A stretch of DNA of 64,000 bases from Rikenellaceae bacterium (GTDB lineage: Bacteria; Bacteroidota; Bacteroidia; Bacteroidales; Rikenellaceae). Below the pieces are notes generated by a model. It ran no database searches. It was not told the origin of the DNA and worked only from the letters and a program-made list of their open reading frames with translations. Positions 28,030-36,990 of the stretch are shown one piece after another. The stretch spans positions 1 through 64,000 of the forward strand of contig JAGBHC010000031.1 of assembly GCA_017935625.1 (NCBI GenBank). Reading direction: 5' to 3'. The translations under genes were made by a program, and so were the position numbers. Each line of letters starts with the position of its first letter. Position 1 is the stretch's first letter.

Positions 28030-29991
28030 ATGAGACGGTTCATATCGGCGGCAATGACCGCGGCGGCGTGCGTGCTGGCGGCGTGCACACCGCGCGAAGG
28101 GGTGAAGTTCTCGTTCGACAGCCGCAAGGAGGTGAGCGGCGGCAAGGTGGCCCTGTCGCGCTTCTGCGACACCATGCCCACCGACTGGAGCGGCTACAAC
28201 TATGCGGTGCTGGAGCTGCGCAGCTCCACCTCGCAGCGCGTGTTCCTGGGATTCAACACCGAACAGGGCTACAACGAACTCAGAATGATATTCTATGCCA
28301 CCAACGGCTGGATACGGACGGCGATTCCGCTCTCCTATTTCCGGGAGCTGCCTGCCGGCGCGTTCGACCTGGCGGCCACCTACAATCAGAAGCGCCCCAT
28401 GTCGTTCATCAACCTCGAGCACGGAACCCGCTCGCCGCTGGTGGGCGTCGATTCCATGGGGCTGCGGCTGCACTATCCGATAGGCGACCCCACCATCGAG
28501 ATACGTTCGTTCTCGCTGGCGGTCGAGGACCCGGGCGACGCCTATCTGGGTACGGAGCCTGCCGCCGACCGGTTCGGACAGTGGGCGCTGGGCGACTTCG
28601 AGGGAAAGGCCCGGTCGCTGGAGCAGCTGCGAGCGGAGTGGGCGGAGGAAGAGGCGGCGGTCGCCGCTTTCGACGACAGCGGCCGCTCGCCCTATGGCGG
28701 CGACCTGAGCCGCAAGACGCGCGGAGCCACGGGGTTCTTCCGCACGGAGCTCATCGACGGCCGGTGGTGGTTCGTGGACCCGGACGGTTGTCTGTTCCTC
28801 TCGCTGGGCGCCAACATCGTGCGCCATGGAGCGGGTACGGTTTTCGGAGTGCCCGAGGGTGTCTATGAAATGGTGCCGCCCGAGGGGTTCGTGGCCGCGG
28901 AGCCGCAGGGCGAGGTCTCGGGACGCCGTGCCGCGATGATGAAGTCGGCCGTGCCGCTGGGCGCCTGGAACCGTTATCTGCGCTTCGGAGACGAAGAGGC
29001 CGACCGCAAGGCCCGGGAGCTGACCGTGGGGCGGATGAAGATGTGGGGCATGAACACCATCGGCAACTGGTCCGACCGGAGTGTCATCGACATGAACCGG
29101 GTCCCCTTCATGCTCTCGCTCAGCCGTCTGGGTATCGAGAACGGCATTCTGGGGCTGGCCGATGTCTATGCCTCCGATTTCGTGGAGAACAACGACCGGG
29201 CGGTGAAGGCCTCGGTGGAGAAATACCGCGACAACCCGATGCTGGTGGGCTACTTCTTCGGCAATGAACCTGCCTGGTGCAATCACGAGGAGCGCCTGTG
29301 CGAACTGATTCTCGAGGCGGACGACGCGATGCCCCTCAAACAGGCGTTCGTGAAGTACCTCGGCATGCGGGGCGACACGCCGCAGCATCGCCGCGAGTTC
29401 GTCTTCGAGACTTTCCGCAAGTTCCTGTCGGCCACTATGGCTGCGTTGCGGAAACACGACCCCAATCACCTCGCGCTCGGCATCCGCTTCGGGTCGGGAG
29501 TCCCCTCCCGGGAGGTGCTGGCCGCCTGCCGCGACTTCTTCGACGTGTACAGCTTCAACAGCTACGGCATCGAACCCTCGTTGGAGAACATGTCGGAGAT
29601 ATATGCCGAAACGGGCCTGCCGATGCTTATCGGCGAATACCATTTCGGTACGGCGGACCGCGGGTTGGGCATGTCGCTCATCCAGGTCGATTCCCAGCGG
29701 GAGCGCGGCGTGGCCTACCGTCACTACACCGAACGGGCGTTCTCCCATCCGGCGCTCATCGGCGCCTCCTATTTCCAGTGGAACGACCAGGAGCTTTTCG
29801 GCCGCATGGACGGCGAGAACTACAACATCGGTCTGGTGGATGTGACCGACCGCCCCTATAAATATATGGTGGAGGCGGTGCGGGCCGTGGCGGACGACTG
29901 CTACGAGGTGCACGCCGGCAGCCGGGAGCCCTACGCCCACCGGCTGGAGCGGGTCTCCGTGGCGGGCCAGCTGCCCGACAAATGGGAATAG
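28030..29991 (+). CDS. Agarase-like glycoside hydrolase lipoprotein (clan GH-A)
   Basis: A 653-residue lipoprotein (lipidated Cys19 in LAAC). An N-terminal beta-sandwich of carbohydrate-binding type (about 20-190) precedes a TIM-barrel glycosidase domain. Likely acid/base Glu413 lies in FFGNEPAW and likely nucleophile Glu536 in LIGEYHFG, the pattern of clan A retaining enzymes. The closest match I recall is beta-agarase-like (GH50-type) proteins of gut Bacteroidetes; given its neighbours it more probably acts on galactose-containing side chains of pectin than on agar. That reassignment is inference. Confidence 0.78.
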   Translation: MRRFISAAMTAAACVLAACTPREGVKFSFDSRKEVSGGKVALSRFCDTMPTDWSGYNYAVLELRSSTSQRVFLGFNTEQGYNELRMIFYATNGWIRTAIPLSYFRELPAGAFDLAATYNQKRPMSFINLEHGTRSPLVGVDSMGLRLHYPIGDPTIEIRSFSLAVEDPGDAYLGTEPAADRFGQWALGDFEGKARSLEQLRAEWAEEEAAVAAFDDSGRSPYGGDLSRKTRGATGFFRTELIDGRWWFVDPDGCLFLSLGANIVRHGAGTVFGVPEGVYEMVPPEGFVAAEPQGEVSGRRAAMMKSAVPLGAWNRYLRFGDEEADRKARELTVGRMKMWGMNTIGNWSDRSVIDMNRVPFMLSLSRLGIENGILGLADVYASDFVENNDRAVKASVEKYRDNPMLVGYFFGNEPAWCNHEERLCELILEADDAMPLKQAFVKYLGMRGDTPQHRREFVFETFRKFLSATMAALRKHDPNHLALGIRFGSGVPSREVLAACRDFFDVYSFNSYGIEPSLENMSEIYAETGLPMLIGEYHFGTADRGLGMSLIQVDSQRERGVAYRHYTERAFSHPALIGASYFQWNDQELFGRMDGENYNIGLVDVTDRPYKYMVEAVRAVADDCYEVHAGSREPYAHRLERVSVAGQLPDKWE

Positions 29992-30042
29992 CCCCCGTGG
30001 CGGAACGTGAACGAGAATAACCTTTATCCAAACTATCGAACT

Positions 30043-32004
30043 ATGAAAATCAGAACATTTCTACTGAGTCTGCTGGGCGCCGCGGCGGTGCTTTCGGCAG
30101 GCGTGTCGTGCAGCGGCGGCGACCCGGTGACTCTCTCCGAGGACGAACGCACCTACACGCTCGACAACGGCATCGTGCGGGTGATGGTGGCCAAGGAGTC
30201 GGGCGACCTGCTCTCGCTGCGTTACGAGGGCCGTGAGCTGCTGGCCACCGTGCTCGACGAAAACGGCAATCCCGACCTGGAGAAAGACCCTCCCGGAGCG
30301 AATCCCAACGGACTGAACCGCGGAATGACCGACCACCAGTACGGATTCTGGTCGCACGACGCCATGGGTCCGCGCGGAACGGCGCCGGCCGTGGCGACGG
30401 TTACCATCGACCCCGCCTCGAACGGCGGACGCCGGGCCGAAGTCTCGGTCAAGGGCATCTCGGGCGGTCGCAAGATGGGCACCGGGCCCGGTGCCTCGCA
30501 GGAGGGCCAGTTCGTCTCCGACATCGAGATTCGCTATACGCTGGAGCAGGGCGCTTCGGGGGTCTACACCTACTGCATCTTCGAGCACCTGCCCTCCTAC
30601 GGACAGACCCAGATAGGCGAGGCGCGTTTCTGCGCCAAGCTGGCTCCCCGGTTCGACTGGCTGAGCGTGAGCGACGAACGCAATTTCCACTATCCGAAGG
30701 ATTACAATGCGGGCGACAAGTACGTCTATACGGTCAATCAGACCCGCAACCGGGCGTTCGGCTGGTCGAGCACCACTGACAGCGTGGGCTTCTACATCAT
30801 CAATCCCTCGATGGAGTACATGAGCGGCGGCCCGACCAAGGTGGAGTTCCTGGGACACCGCGATACCAACTCCGCGGCGGCCGGATGCGTGCTCAACTAC
30901 TGGCGGAGCAGCCATTACGGCGGGGCCGAGGTGGCGGTGGCCGACGGCGAGCACTGGACGAAGGTGATAGGTCCGTTCCTGATATATGTCGCTTCGGGCG
31001 ATGCTCCCGAGGCGCTTTATGAGAGAGCCCGGGCGCAGGTGGCGCGCGAGCAGGCCCGCTGGCCCTACGAGTGGGTCGCAGGGGTCGATTATCCGAAAGC
31101 CGCCGAACGGGCCACGGTGACCGGCCGGCTGGTGCTGGAAGACCCGGAGAGCCCGGCGGAGGGTTTCTCGAATCTGTGGGTCGGACTCGCGGCTCCGGAG
31201 TATGTCTCTCCGCGCGGTGAAGATGCGCCGCAGGTGAAGGTGAACTGGCAGCGCGACGCCAAGTTCTACCAGTTCTGGGCTCAGGGCGGGGCCGACGGCA
31301 GTTTCACGCTGGAGCAGGTGCGCCCCGGCAAATACATGCTCTATGCCTTTGCCGACGGCGTGCTGGGCGAGCTGCAGGTGGCCGATGTCGAAATCGGAAG
31401 CGGAGCGGTGGACCTCGGTACGCTGGAGTGGAAGCCGCTGCGTTACGGCCGCCAGCTCTGGGAGGTGGGCGTGCCCAACCGCAACGGTTCGGAGTTCTAT
31501 ATGGCCGACCGGCGCGTAGACCCCGAAATCGCGCTCAAATATGCGGAGATGTTTCCCGACGATGTGACCTTTACGGTGGGCGAGAGCGACTGGACCCGGG
31601 ACTGGTTCTTCATTCAGGTGCCCCACAACGAGAATCCCGAGGCCCGGGCGCTGCCTTTCTTCGGCGTGCGTACGCCGGGGCGGGCCACTCCGTTCCGCGT
31701 GGTGTTCGACCTGCCGCAGGCCGTGTCGGGCCAGGCGGTGCTGCGTGTGGCTGTGGGCGGTACGGCCGTCCGCAGTGTCGGGGTATCGGTGAACGAAACG
31801 CCGGTGGGCGAGCTGGAGCTCGGCATGGGCGACGGCATCGTGGCCCGTCACGGTTCGCAGGGACTTTGGTATGAACGGGAGTTGCGCTTCGACGCCTCGC
31901 TGCTTCGCAGCGGTCGCAATACGCTGGTGCTGACCGTGCCCGAGGGACCGGTGAACAACGGAGTCATGTACGACTATCTGCGCCTGGAGCTGGTCGAGGA
32001 GTAG
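30043..32004 (+). CDS. Rhamnogalacturonan lyase, polysaccharide lyase family 4
   Basis: Cleaves the rhamnose-galacturonate backbone of rhamnogalacturonan I by beta-elimination. The 653-residue protein has a signal peptide with a lipobox-like end (SAGVSC) and the three-domain PL4 layout: a beta-sandwich catalytic domain (to about 340, with LNYWRSSHYGG), an fnIII-like domain (FWAQGGADGSFTLEQVRPG, YMLYAFADGVLGEL) and a C-terminal CBM-like domain beginning LWEVGVPNRNGSEF. The ATG at 30043 was chosen for the signal peptide. It is the last gene of the operon and is followed by a strong terminator. Confidence 0.92.
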   Translation: MKIRTFLLSLLGAAAVLSAGVSCSGGDPVTLSEDERTYTLDNGIVRVMVAKESGDLLSLRYEGRELLATVLDENGNPDLEKDPPGANPNGLNRGMTDHQYGFWSHDAMGPRGTAPAVATVTIDPASNGGRRAEVSVKGISGGRKMGTGPGASQEGQFVSDIEIRYTLEQGASGVYTYCIFEHLPSYGQTQIGEARFCAKLAPRFDWLSVSDERNFHYPKDYNAGDKYVYTVNQTRNRAFGWSSTTDSVGFYIINPSMEYMSGGPTKVEFLGHRDTNSAAAGCVLNYWRSSHYGGAEVAVADGEHWTKVIGPFLIYVASGDAPEALYERARAQVAREQARWPYEWVAGVDYPKAAERATVTGRLVLEDPESPAEGFSNLWVGLAAPEYVSPRGEDAPQVKVNWQRDAKFYQFWAQGGADGSFTLEQVRPGKYMLYAFADGVLGELQVADVEIGSGAVDLGTLEWKPLRYGRQLWEVGVPNRNGSEFYMADRRVDPEIALKYAEMFPDDVTFTVGESDWTRDWFFIQVPHNENPEARALPFFGVRTPGRATPFRVVFDLPQAVSGQAVLRVAVGGTAVRSVGVSVNETPVGELELGMGDGIVARHGSQGLWYERELRFDASLLRSGRNTLVLTVPEGPVNNGVMYDYLRLELVEE

Positions 32005-32021
32005 GTTTCCGGAAAAGAGAG

Positions 32022-32065
32022 GCGAGGCGGTCTGTCCCTGAGGACGGGCCGCCTCGCTATATTTT
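32022..32065 (+). terminator. Terminator of the GH43-PL4 operon
   Basis: Stem GCGAGGCGG (32022-32030) with CCGCCTCGC (32049-32057), partly paired inner loop, followed by TATATTTT. Confidence 0.85.
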
Positions 32066-32072
32066 GTCGAGC

Positions 32073-32700
32073 CCCCTCGGTGCTCTGCTCTCGGGTTCGG
32101 GTGTTCTGCCGGCTTTGCCGGACCTTTTGGGGTGGCCCCTTGCTCTTGCAGCTTTGAGGTTTTTTCAATCCTCTCGGTGTGTCCTCTGTTTTTGCTGTTT
32201 GTCGGGTTGGGGGAATCTTCTTGTGTCGTTTTTTGTTTCTACCATTTGAATCCCCTCGGCACTTCGCTCTCGGATTCGGGTGTTTTGTCGGCTTTGTCGG
32301 ACCTTTTTTGGTGTGCCCTCTGCTTTTGCTTTTTGTCGGGTTGGTGAATCTCCTTGTGTCGTTTTTTGTTTCTACCATTTGAATCCCCTCGGCACTTTGC
32401 TCTCGGGTTCGGGTGCTCTGCCGGCTTTGCCGGACCTTTTGGGGTGGCCTCTTGCTCTTGCAGTTTTGAGTTTTTGTCAATCCTCTCGGGGTGTTCTCTG
32501 CTTTTGCTGTTTGTCGGGTTGGGGGAATCTTCTTGTTCGTTTTTGTTTCTACCATTTGAATCTCTCCCCTCGGCGCTCTGCTTTCGGGTTCGGGTGTTCT
32601 GCCGGCTTTGTCGGACCTTTGAGGGGAGGGCTTTGCTCTTGCAGTTTTGAGGTTTTGTCAATCCTCTCGGTGTGTCCTCTGCTTTTGCTGTTTGTCGAAT
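32073..32700. repeat. Tandem array of about 180-bp units, four copies
   Basis: Copies begin with CCCCTCGG at 32073, 32252, 32385 and 32566: spacings of 179, 133 and 181 bp, the second copy lacking an internal block of about 46 bp and the fourth cut short near 32700. Each has a small palindrome CCGGC-TTT-GCCGG or a variant. Differences between copies are mostly C/T changes on the plus strand. Short open frames exist on both strands, but they encode low-complexity sequence and are not believed. Beyond the array, 32701-33092 shows no gene. Confidence 0.9.
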
Positions 32701-33092
32701 CCACTGGGGGCGTGCTCCGTTTCGGTTGCTCTGCCTTGTTTTGCCGAGCCCTTATCCTGCTGCTTGGGGCTGTCGCAGGGAAATTTTTCGGATTGTCGGG
32801 ATGCGGAACCGGCGGGTTGGATGGCGGATTGTGGCAGGTATTCGGCGTCGAGGGCGGGTGTTTCTGTTGTGGGGGCTTTGAGAAAGAGAGGCGTTGTAAT
32901 GGAAGCGCCGACCCGTCGGATTTTTCTTGTCGTAGGGTGGAGCGGAAGTATCGTCTTTTCCGTCTCTCCCCGACGTGAGGCGTGGAAAGCGGCGGCTGAT
33001 GCCCGTCTCTCCTCTGCCCGGTGGGGGGGAGACGGTTTGCCTGAAGGGACTGGAGAGCGGGGGCTCTCCCTTATCGCAGGGTGCCCGATACG

Positions 33093-33119
33093 AAAAAAGG
33101 AGATGCGTTTGCATCTCCT
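33093..33119 (-). terminator. Terminator of the tRNA-Asp unit
   Basis: Minus strand: perfect stem GGAGATGC-AAAC-GCATCTCC followed by TTTTTT, directly after the tRNA 3' end. Confidence 0.85.
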
Positions 33120-33196
33120 TGGCGGTATGGACGAGACTCGAACTCGCGACCTCCTGCGTGACAGGCAGGCATTCTAACCAGCTGAACTACCACACC
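33120..33196 (-). tRNA. tRNA-Asp (anticodon GTC)
   Basis: Full cloverleaf on the minus strand: acceptor GGTGTGG pairs with CCATACC (one G-T pair), D arm GTTCAGCTGGTTAGAAT, anticodon stem CCTGC/GCAGG with loop CTGTCAC, T arm with the invariant GTTCGAGTC. Discriminator base G at 33123 and a genomically encoded CCA (33120-33122). It stands alone, with its own promoter and terminator. Confidence 0.97.
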
Positions 33197-33309
33197 GGTT
33201 GCAATCTAAGGCCCCGTTTCCGCTTGCGCGGCGATTGTCCTTTGGGTCCGCCTTTCGGCTTCCCCCACCCCTCTCAAGGCAATCCGGGGTTTCCCTTAGT
33301 TTGCGAGTG

Positions 33310-33340
33310 CAAAGGTAATACAAATTTGAGAATCTCCAAA
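33310..33340 (-). promoter_or_regulatory. Promoter of tRNA-Asp
   Basis: Minus strand: TTTG (33337-33340), exactly 19 bp, TACCTTTG (33310-33317). A complete consensus match. Start near 33303, about 107 nt before the mature tRNA 5' end. Confidence 0.82.
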
Positions 33341-33458
33341 CAAATCGGGCTCTTTTTTTTGCTATTTTTTCTTCGGCCTCTTTCGGCTCGCCTCTTTCCC
33401 GGACCGCTCATCGGCCGCGGCAAGCCCGATTGGGCCCGCCGCAGCCGGTGTCCGTCCG

Positions 33459-33749
33459 TTATCTGTTCGGGGCGATATATGCTTGCAGTGCCGAGACATA
33501 GGCCTCGAATGCCTCTCTGCCGCGGGCGGTCATGCGGTAGGCGGTGCGGGTTTTCTTTCCGACGAACTCTTTGCGTACCTCGATGTAGCCCGCTCCGGCG
33601 AGTTTGTCGATTTGTACGCTCAGGTTGCCGGCCGTGGCGCCGGTCTGCTTTCTGAGATAGACGAAATCGGCCTCTTCCACCGTCATGAGCAGCGACACGA
33701 CGGCCAGCCGGAGCTGCGAATGCAGCAGCGGGTCGAGCTCTTTTAGCAT
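33459..33749 (-). CDS. Small winged-helix transcriptional regulator
   Basis: A 96-residue DNA-binding protein made of a single winged-helix domain of the MarR/ArsR-like type (FVYLRKQTGATAGNLSVQIDKLAGAGYIEVRKEF, about 29-62, is the helix-turn-helix and first wing strand). It has no sensor domain. It overlaps the upstream membrane-protein gene by 7 bp, so the two are translationally coupled. It probably autoregulates this three-gene cassette and may respond to the membrane partner; that is inference from context. Confidence 0.85.
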   Translation of the reverse strand: MLKELDPLLHSQLRLAVVSLLMTVEEADFVYLRKQTGATAGNLSVQIDKLAGAGYIEVRKEFVGKKTRTAYRMTARGREAFEAYVSALQAYIAPNR

Positions 33750-34357
33750 GACTTCGCCGGTTTACGGTTCAGGATATGACCGGGAACGGCCATCATCGCG
33801 ATGAACGACACGCCGAACCAGAGATACCACTCCAGCAGGGGCCCCGCTCCGGAGAAGAGGCCGGTCAGCATGTAGAGGGCAAGACACACTCCGGTCAGCG
33901 GAAGCAGGGTTATGCACCTCTCTTCCAACACGATGCCGGTGATGGAGACGCCGATGGCGGCATAGAGCAGGCTCAGCGGCAGCATGATGGTCATGTCTGT
34001 CGGCAGCCAAAACGCGAATGCGGACAGGCACAGGAACGAGACGAAGAAGAGGGCTCCCATGATGTGCCATACGTTTTTGATGCACTTGTCGGTGTAGGTG
34101 ACCACTTCGGGCGGGTTTCTGCGGTTGAACGCCGCGCATAGGGGCCACACGGCGAACATCGCCAGCCAGCCCCATGACCAGGCTGCGTGGCCGGTGCAGG
34201 AAATCAGCAGGTAGAGCGTGACGGAGAGCGCCGGCGTGAAGTAGCCGTAGAGCAAGAAGAGGTTGCCTCGTCCGACCTCCATGTTTCTCTTGCTTTGCCG
34301 AATCATCTCGGCGATGAGAGCGAGACTCTCTTGTTCGGTGAGTTTCTTGTTTTCCAT
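33743..34357 (-). CDS. Polytopic membrane protein of unknown function
   Basis: A 204-residue protein with a short charged cytosolic start (MENKKLTEQESLALIAEMIRQ) and about six membrane segments between 32 and 196, with an NRRNPPEVV cytosolic loop after the second segment. No family is recognised beyond general similarity to membrane proteins paired with small winged-helix regulators in Bacteroidetes. It is encoded between a two-helix membrane protein and the regulator, so all three are probably one functional unit. Confidence 0.8.
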   Translation of the reverse strand: MENKKLTEQESLALIAEMIRQSKRNMEVGRGNLFLLYGYFTPALSVTLYLLISCTGHAAWSWGWLAMFAVWPLCAAFNRRNPPEVVTYTDKCIKNVWHIMGALFFVSFLCLSAFAFWLPTDMTIMLPLSLLYAAIGVSITGIVLEERCITLLPLTGVCLALYMLTGLFSGAGPLLEWYLWFGVSFIAMMAVPGHILNRKPAKSC

Positions 34358-34385
34358 ATTTCGGACTGTGTTGATGCGGTTTCCG

Positions 34386-34574
34386 TTAGATGTTTTTGAC
34401 TTTCAACCAGTAATCGACGCTTTGAAGAATCTGGCCCATACCCCATCCTGCTACAATCCACAGGCACCACAGCCGGTGCGGGGTGTATATTGCATTGATT
34501 GCGGCCAAGAAACCGCATACGACCACGAATCGGGTCCAAGACATGATGAGTTGGTGTTTCGCTGAGTTTTCCAT
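34386..34574 (-). CDS. Small two-helix (2TM-like) membrane protein
   Basis: A 62-residue protein starting MENSAKHQLIMSWTRF, with two hydrophobic segments (about 14-29 and 36-50) and a basic C-terminal tail (WLKVKNI). It fits the small 2TM-domain proteins of Bacteroidetes. The frame stays open far upstream, but only because the repeat-derived sequence lacks stop codons; the start at 34574 is the first one giving a sensible protein. First gene of the cassette, 28 bp before the polytopic membrane protein. Confidence 0.75.
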   Translation of the reverse strand: MENSAKHQLIMSWTRFVVVCGFLAAINAIYTPHRLWCLWIVAGWGMGQILQSVDYWLKVKNI

Positions 34575-34853
34575 GACTTTTCGTTTTTTTTTGCTTTCGG
34601 GCATTCCGTTTTGCGGAGGCGGACACCGGCCGTGTGTGCGGATTCCGTGGAACGAATGTCGGGAGCGGTTGATATGAAGTTCGTTGTTCCGGCACTTCTC
34701 CGGTCCGGTTTCGGGATGACGGAGAAGCGGTCTCGGTTTTTTTCTTCTTTCTTTTTTTGCAAATATAAAGTAGTTTATTTTATAAACCAAATTCCGGGCC
34801 GAAAATTTCATATTTTTTTCGAACGGCGAATTTTTCGCTGGGGCGATTGCCGT

Positions 34854-36050
34854 GAGTGTCGGGCGAGGGCATGGAGAGGGTGAAACGGTTGTCGGGGCGG
34901 TTTCTTTTGGGCTGGCTGTGGTGCGGTCGGGGCAAGAGCGTTGTGGTACGATGCGAGGCTTTTCGCTGTCGGGCGGCGGACTTTTCGGCCGAGGCGGTTG
35001 CCGGTGAGTGTCGGGTGGTGGCGGACTCTTGGGCTGGGGGCGATTGCCGGCGAGTGTCGGGCGAGGGCGCGAAGAGGATAAAACGGTTGTCGGGGCGGTT
35101 TCTTTTGAGCTGGCCGGGGTGTGGGCCGGGGTGAGAGTGTTGTGATGCGATGCGGAGGCTTTTCGCTGTCGGGTGGCGACGGACTCTTCGGCCGAGGCGG
35201 TTGCCGGTGAGTGTCGGGTGGTGGCGGATTTTTGCTGGGGCGATTGTCGATGAGTGTCGGGCGAGGGCGCAGAGAGGGTGAAACGGTTGTCGGGGCGGTG
35301 CTTTTGGGACGGCAAGGTTGCGGCCGTGGCGAGAGTGTTGTGGTGCGACGCGGAAGTTTTTCGCTGTCGGGTGGCGACGGACTCTTCGGCTGAGGCGGTT
35401 GCCGGCGAGTGTCGGGTGGTGGCGGATTTTTCGCTGGGGCGGTTGTCGGTGAGAGTCGGGCGAGGGTGCGGAGAGGGCAAAACGGTTATTGGGGCGGTTG
35501 CTTTTTGGGACGGCAAGGTTGCGGCCGTGGCGAGAGTGTTGTGGTACGATGCGGAGGCTTTTCGCTGTCGGGTGGTGGACTTTTCGCTGGGGCGATTGCC
35601 GGTGAGTGTCGGGCGAGGGTGCGGAGAGAGTGAAACGGTTGTGTAGGCAGTTTCTTTTTGGGAGGCCGAGTTGCGGACGGGGCGAGAGTGTTGTGATGCG
35701 ACGCGGAGGCTTTTCGCTGTCAAGCGGCAACGGGCTCTTCGGCCGGGACGGTTGTCGGTGAGAGTCGGGTGGTGGCGGATTTTTGCTGGGGCGATTGTCG
35801 ATGAGTGTCGGGCGAGGGCGCGGAGAGGGAGAAACGGTTGTCGGGGCGGTTGCTTTGGGGACGGCAAGGTTGCGGCCGTGGCGAGAGTGTTGTGGTGCGA
35901 TGCGGAGGTTTTTCGCTGTCGGGTGGGGACGGATTCTTTGGCCGGGACAGTTGTCGGTGAGTGTCGGGCGGCGGCGGACTCTTTGGTTGGGGCGATTGCC
36001 GGCGATTGTCAGGTGAGGACATGGGGAGGATAAAACGGTTGTCGGGGGGG
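34854..36050. repeat. Tandem array of about 199-bp units, six to seven copies
   Basis: The marker GGGCGAGGG recurs at about 34861, 35059, 35259, 35458, 35611 and 35810, with a diverged form near 36011: spacing 198, 200, 199, 153 (a deleted copy), 199 and about 200 bp. Within each unit the segment around GAGTGTCGGG occurs twice, so the unit itself contains an internal duplication. The plus strand is G/T rich. Two long open frames on the minus strand, in different phases, follow from the absence of stop codons and are not considered genes. It lies directly upstream of the membrane/regulator cassette. Confidence 0.92.
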
Positions 36051-36650
36051 GCGGCTCTTCGTGCATTCTTTGTGCGTTGGAGTGGCGGTCTGTACAATCG
36101 AAATGTATTCGATTGTATGAAAAATACAATTAATTTTTGGGATTGTGCGAAAATATTTTTAATTTTGAAAAAATAAAATTAAGGTGACGCTGTTTATCTA
36201 ATCCGAAAAGCCAATTTATTCAATCAAACGGATAAGCAGCTGGGACTGTGTTGTATGCGCGGTTCTCGGCTTGCTGTTTGATACATTTGGCTTTGTAGGA
36301 TTGGCAGGCCGGGTTCCGTGCATTTTATCGGTGCCCCTATACCTTAATTAAATATAAAATAGAGAAGAAAAGAATCGGGCGGGTGTGAATTCGACATTGC
36401 CCGGGTTTTTCGACCTCCCTTTCTATGGCAGAGGACGGCTTGCGTCGCGCCTCTTGTTGCCCCATCTTGGTATTTTCAGAGAAATTGAAACGGACGAAAA
36501 AGCGGGAAACACTTTGCGTCCAATTGCCGGCCGGCTGTGCCGGATTCCTTGAATGTGTCGAATCGTTAATACCTAATTGTGTTAATGCAAAGGACGCTAA
36601 GACGAGAGTGTTGAGGCAGCGGTCATTGCGGCAAAGGTGTGAGGCGGGGA
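36051..36650. other. AT-richer gene-poor spacer
   Basis: After the 199-bp array the sequence changes to AT-rich (36100-36350) and then to ordinary composition. The only notable frame, 36425-36661 on the plus strand, would encode 78 residues with a basic, Cys-containing composition and runs into the next repeat array; it has no recognised domain. No RNA gene or clear promoter was seen. Confidence 0.5.
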
Positions 36651-36651
36651 A

Positions 36652-36990
36652 GGAATATTGAGACAAGGGTGTTGAGAAAGGGTGCCGAGGCTGGGGCAGG
36701 GGGTGTGATATTGAGATAGAGGTGTTGAGAAAGGATGCCGAGGCTGGGGCAGGGGGTGTGATATTGAGGTAGAGGCGTTGAGAAAGGGTGCCGAGGTCGG
36801 GGTAGGGGTAGCGATATTGAGGTAGAGGCGTTGAGAAAGAGTGCCGAGGCAGGGGGCAAGGGTTGCGATATTGAGGTAGGGGTGTTGAGAAAGGATGCCG
36901 AGGCTGGGGCAGGAGAGTGATATTGAGATAGAGGCGTTGAGAAAGAATGCTGGGGCCGGGGTATTGAGGCAGGGGGAGTCAAAGTGCGTT
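36652..36990. repeat. 53-bp tandem repeat array, six copies
   Basis: TTGAGAAA occurs at 36672, 36725, 36778, 36831, 36884 and 36936, a 53-bp period (last step 52). Each unit also carries GCCGAGG(C/T) with runs of G and a GATATTGAG block. A diverged seventh copy may precede it near 36604. The strand is strongly purine-rich (G and A). Non-coding as far as can be seen. Confidence 0.93.

Noticed and set aside
31974-32978. Open frames on both strands across the 180-bp repeats
   Set aside because: Products are low-complexity translations of the repeat, differ between copies and have no initiation context.
33120-33196. tRNA-Asp as an integration site with an att duplication
   Set aside because: No second copy of the tRNA 3' end and no integrase or phage gene were seen in the window.
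34386-36129. Two overlapping minus-strand open frames of about 450-490 codons in the 199-bp array
   Set aside because: They lie in different phases, both consist of repeated Pro/Ser/Thr/Arg-rich text, and they stay open only because the C/A-rich strand lacks stop codons. Only the last 62 codons of one (34386-34574) look like a real protein.
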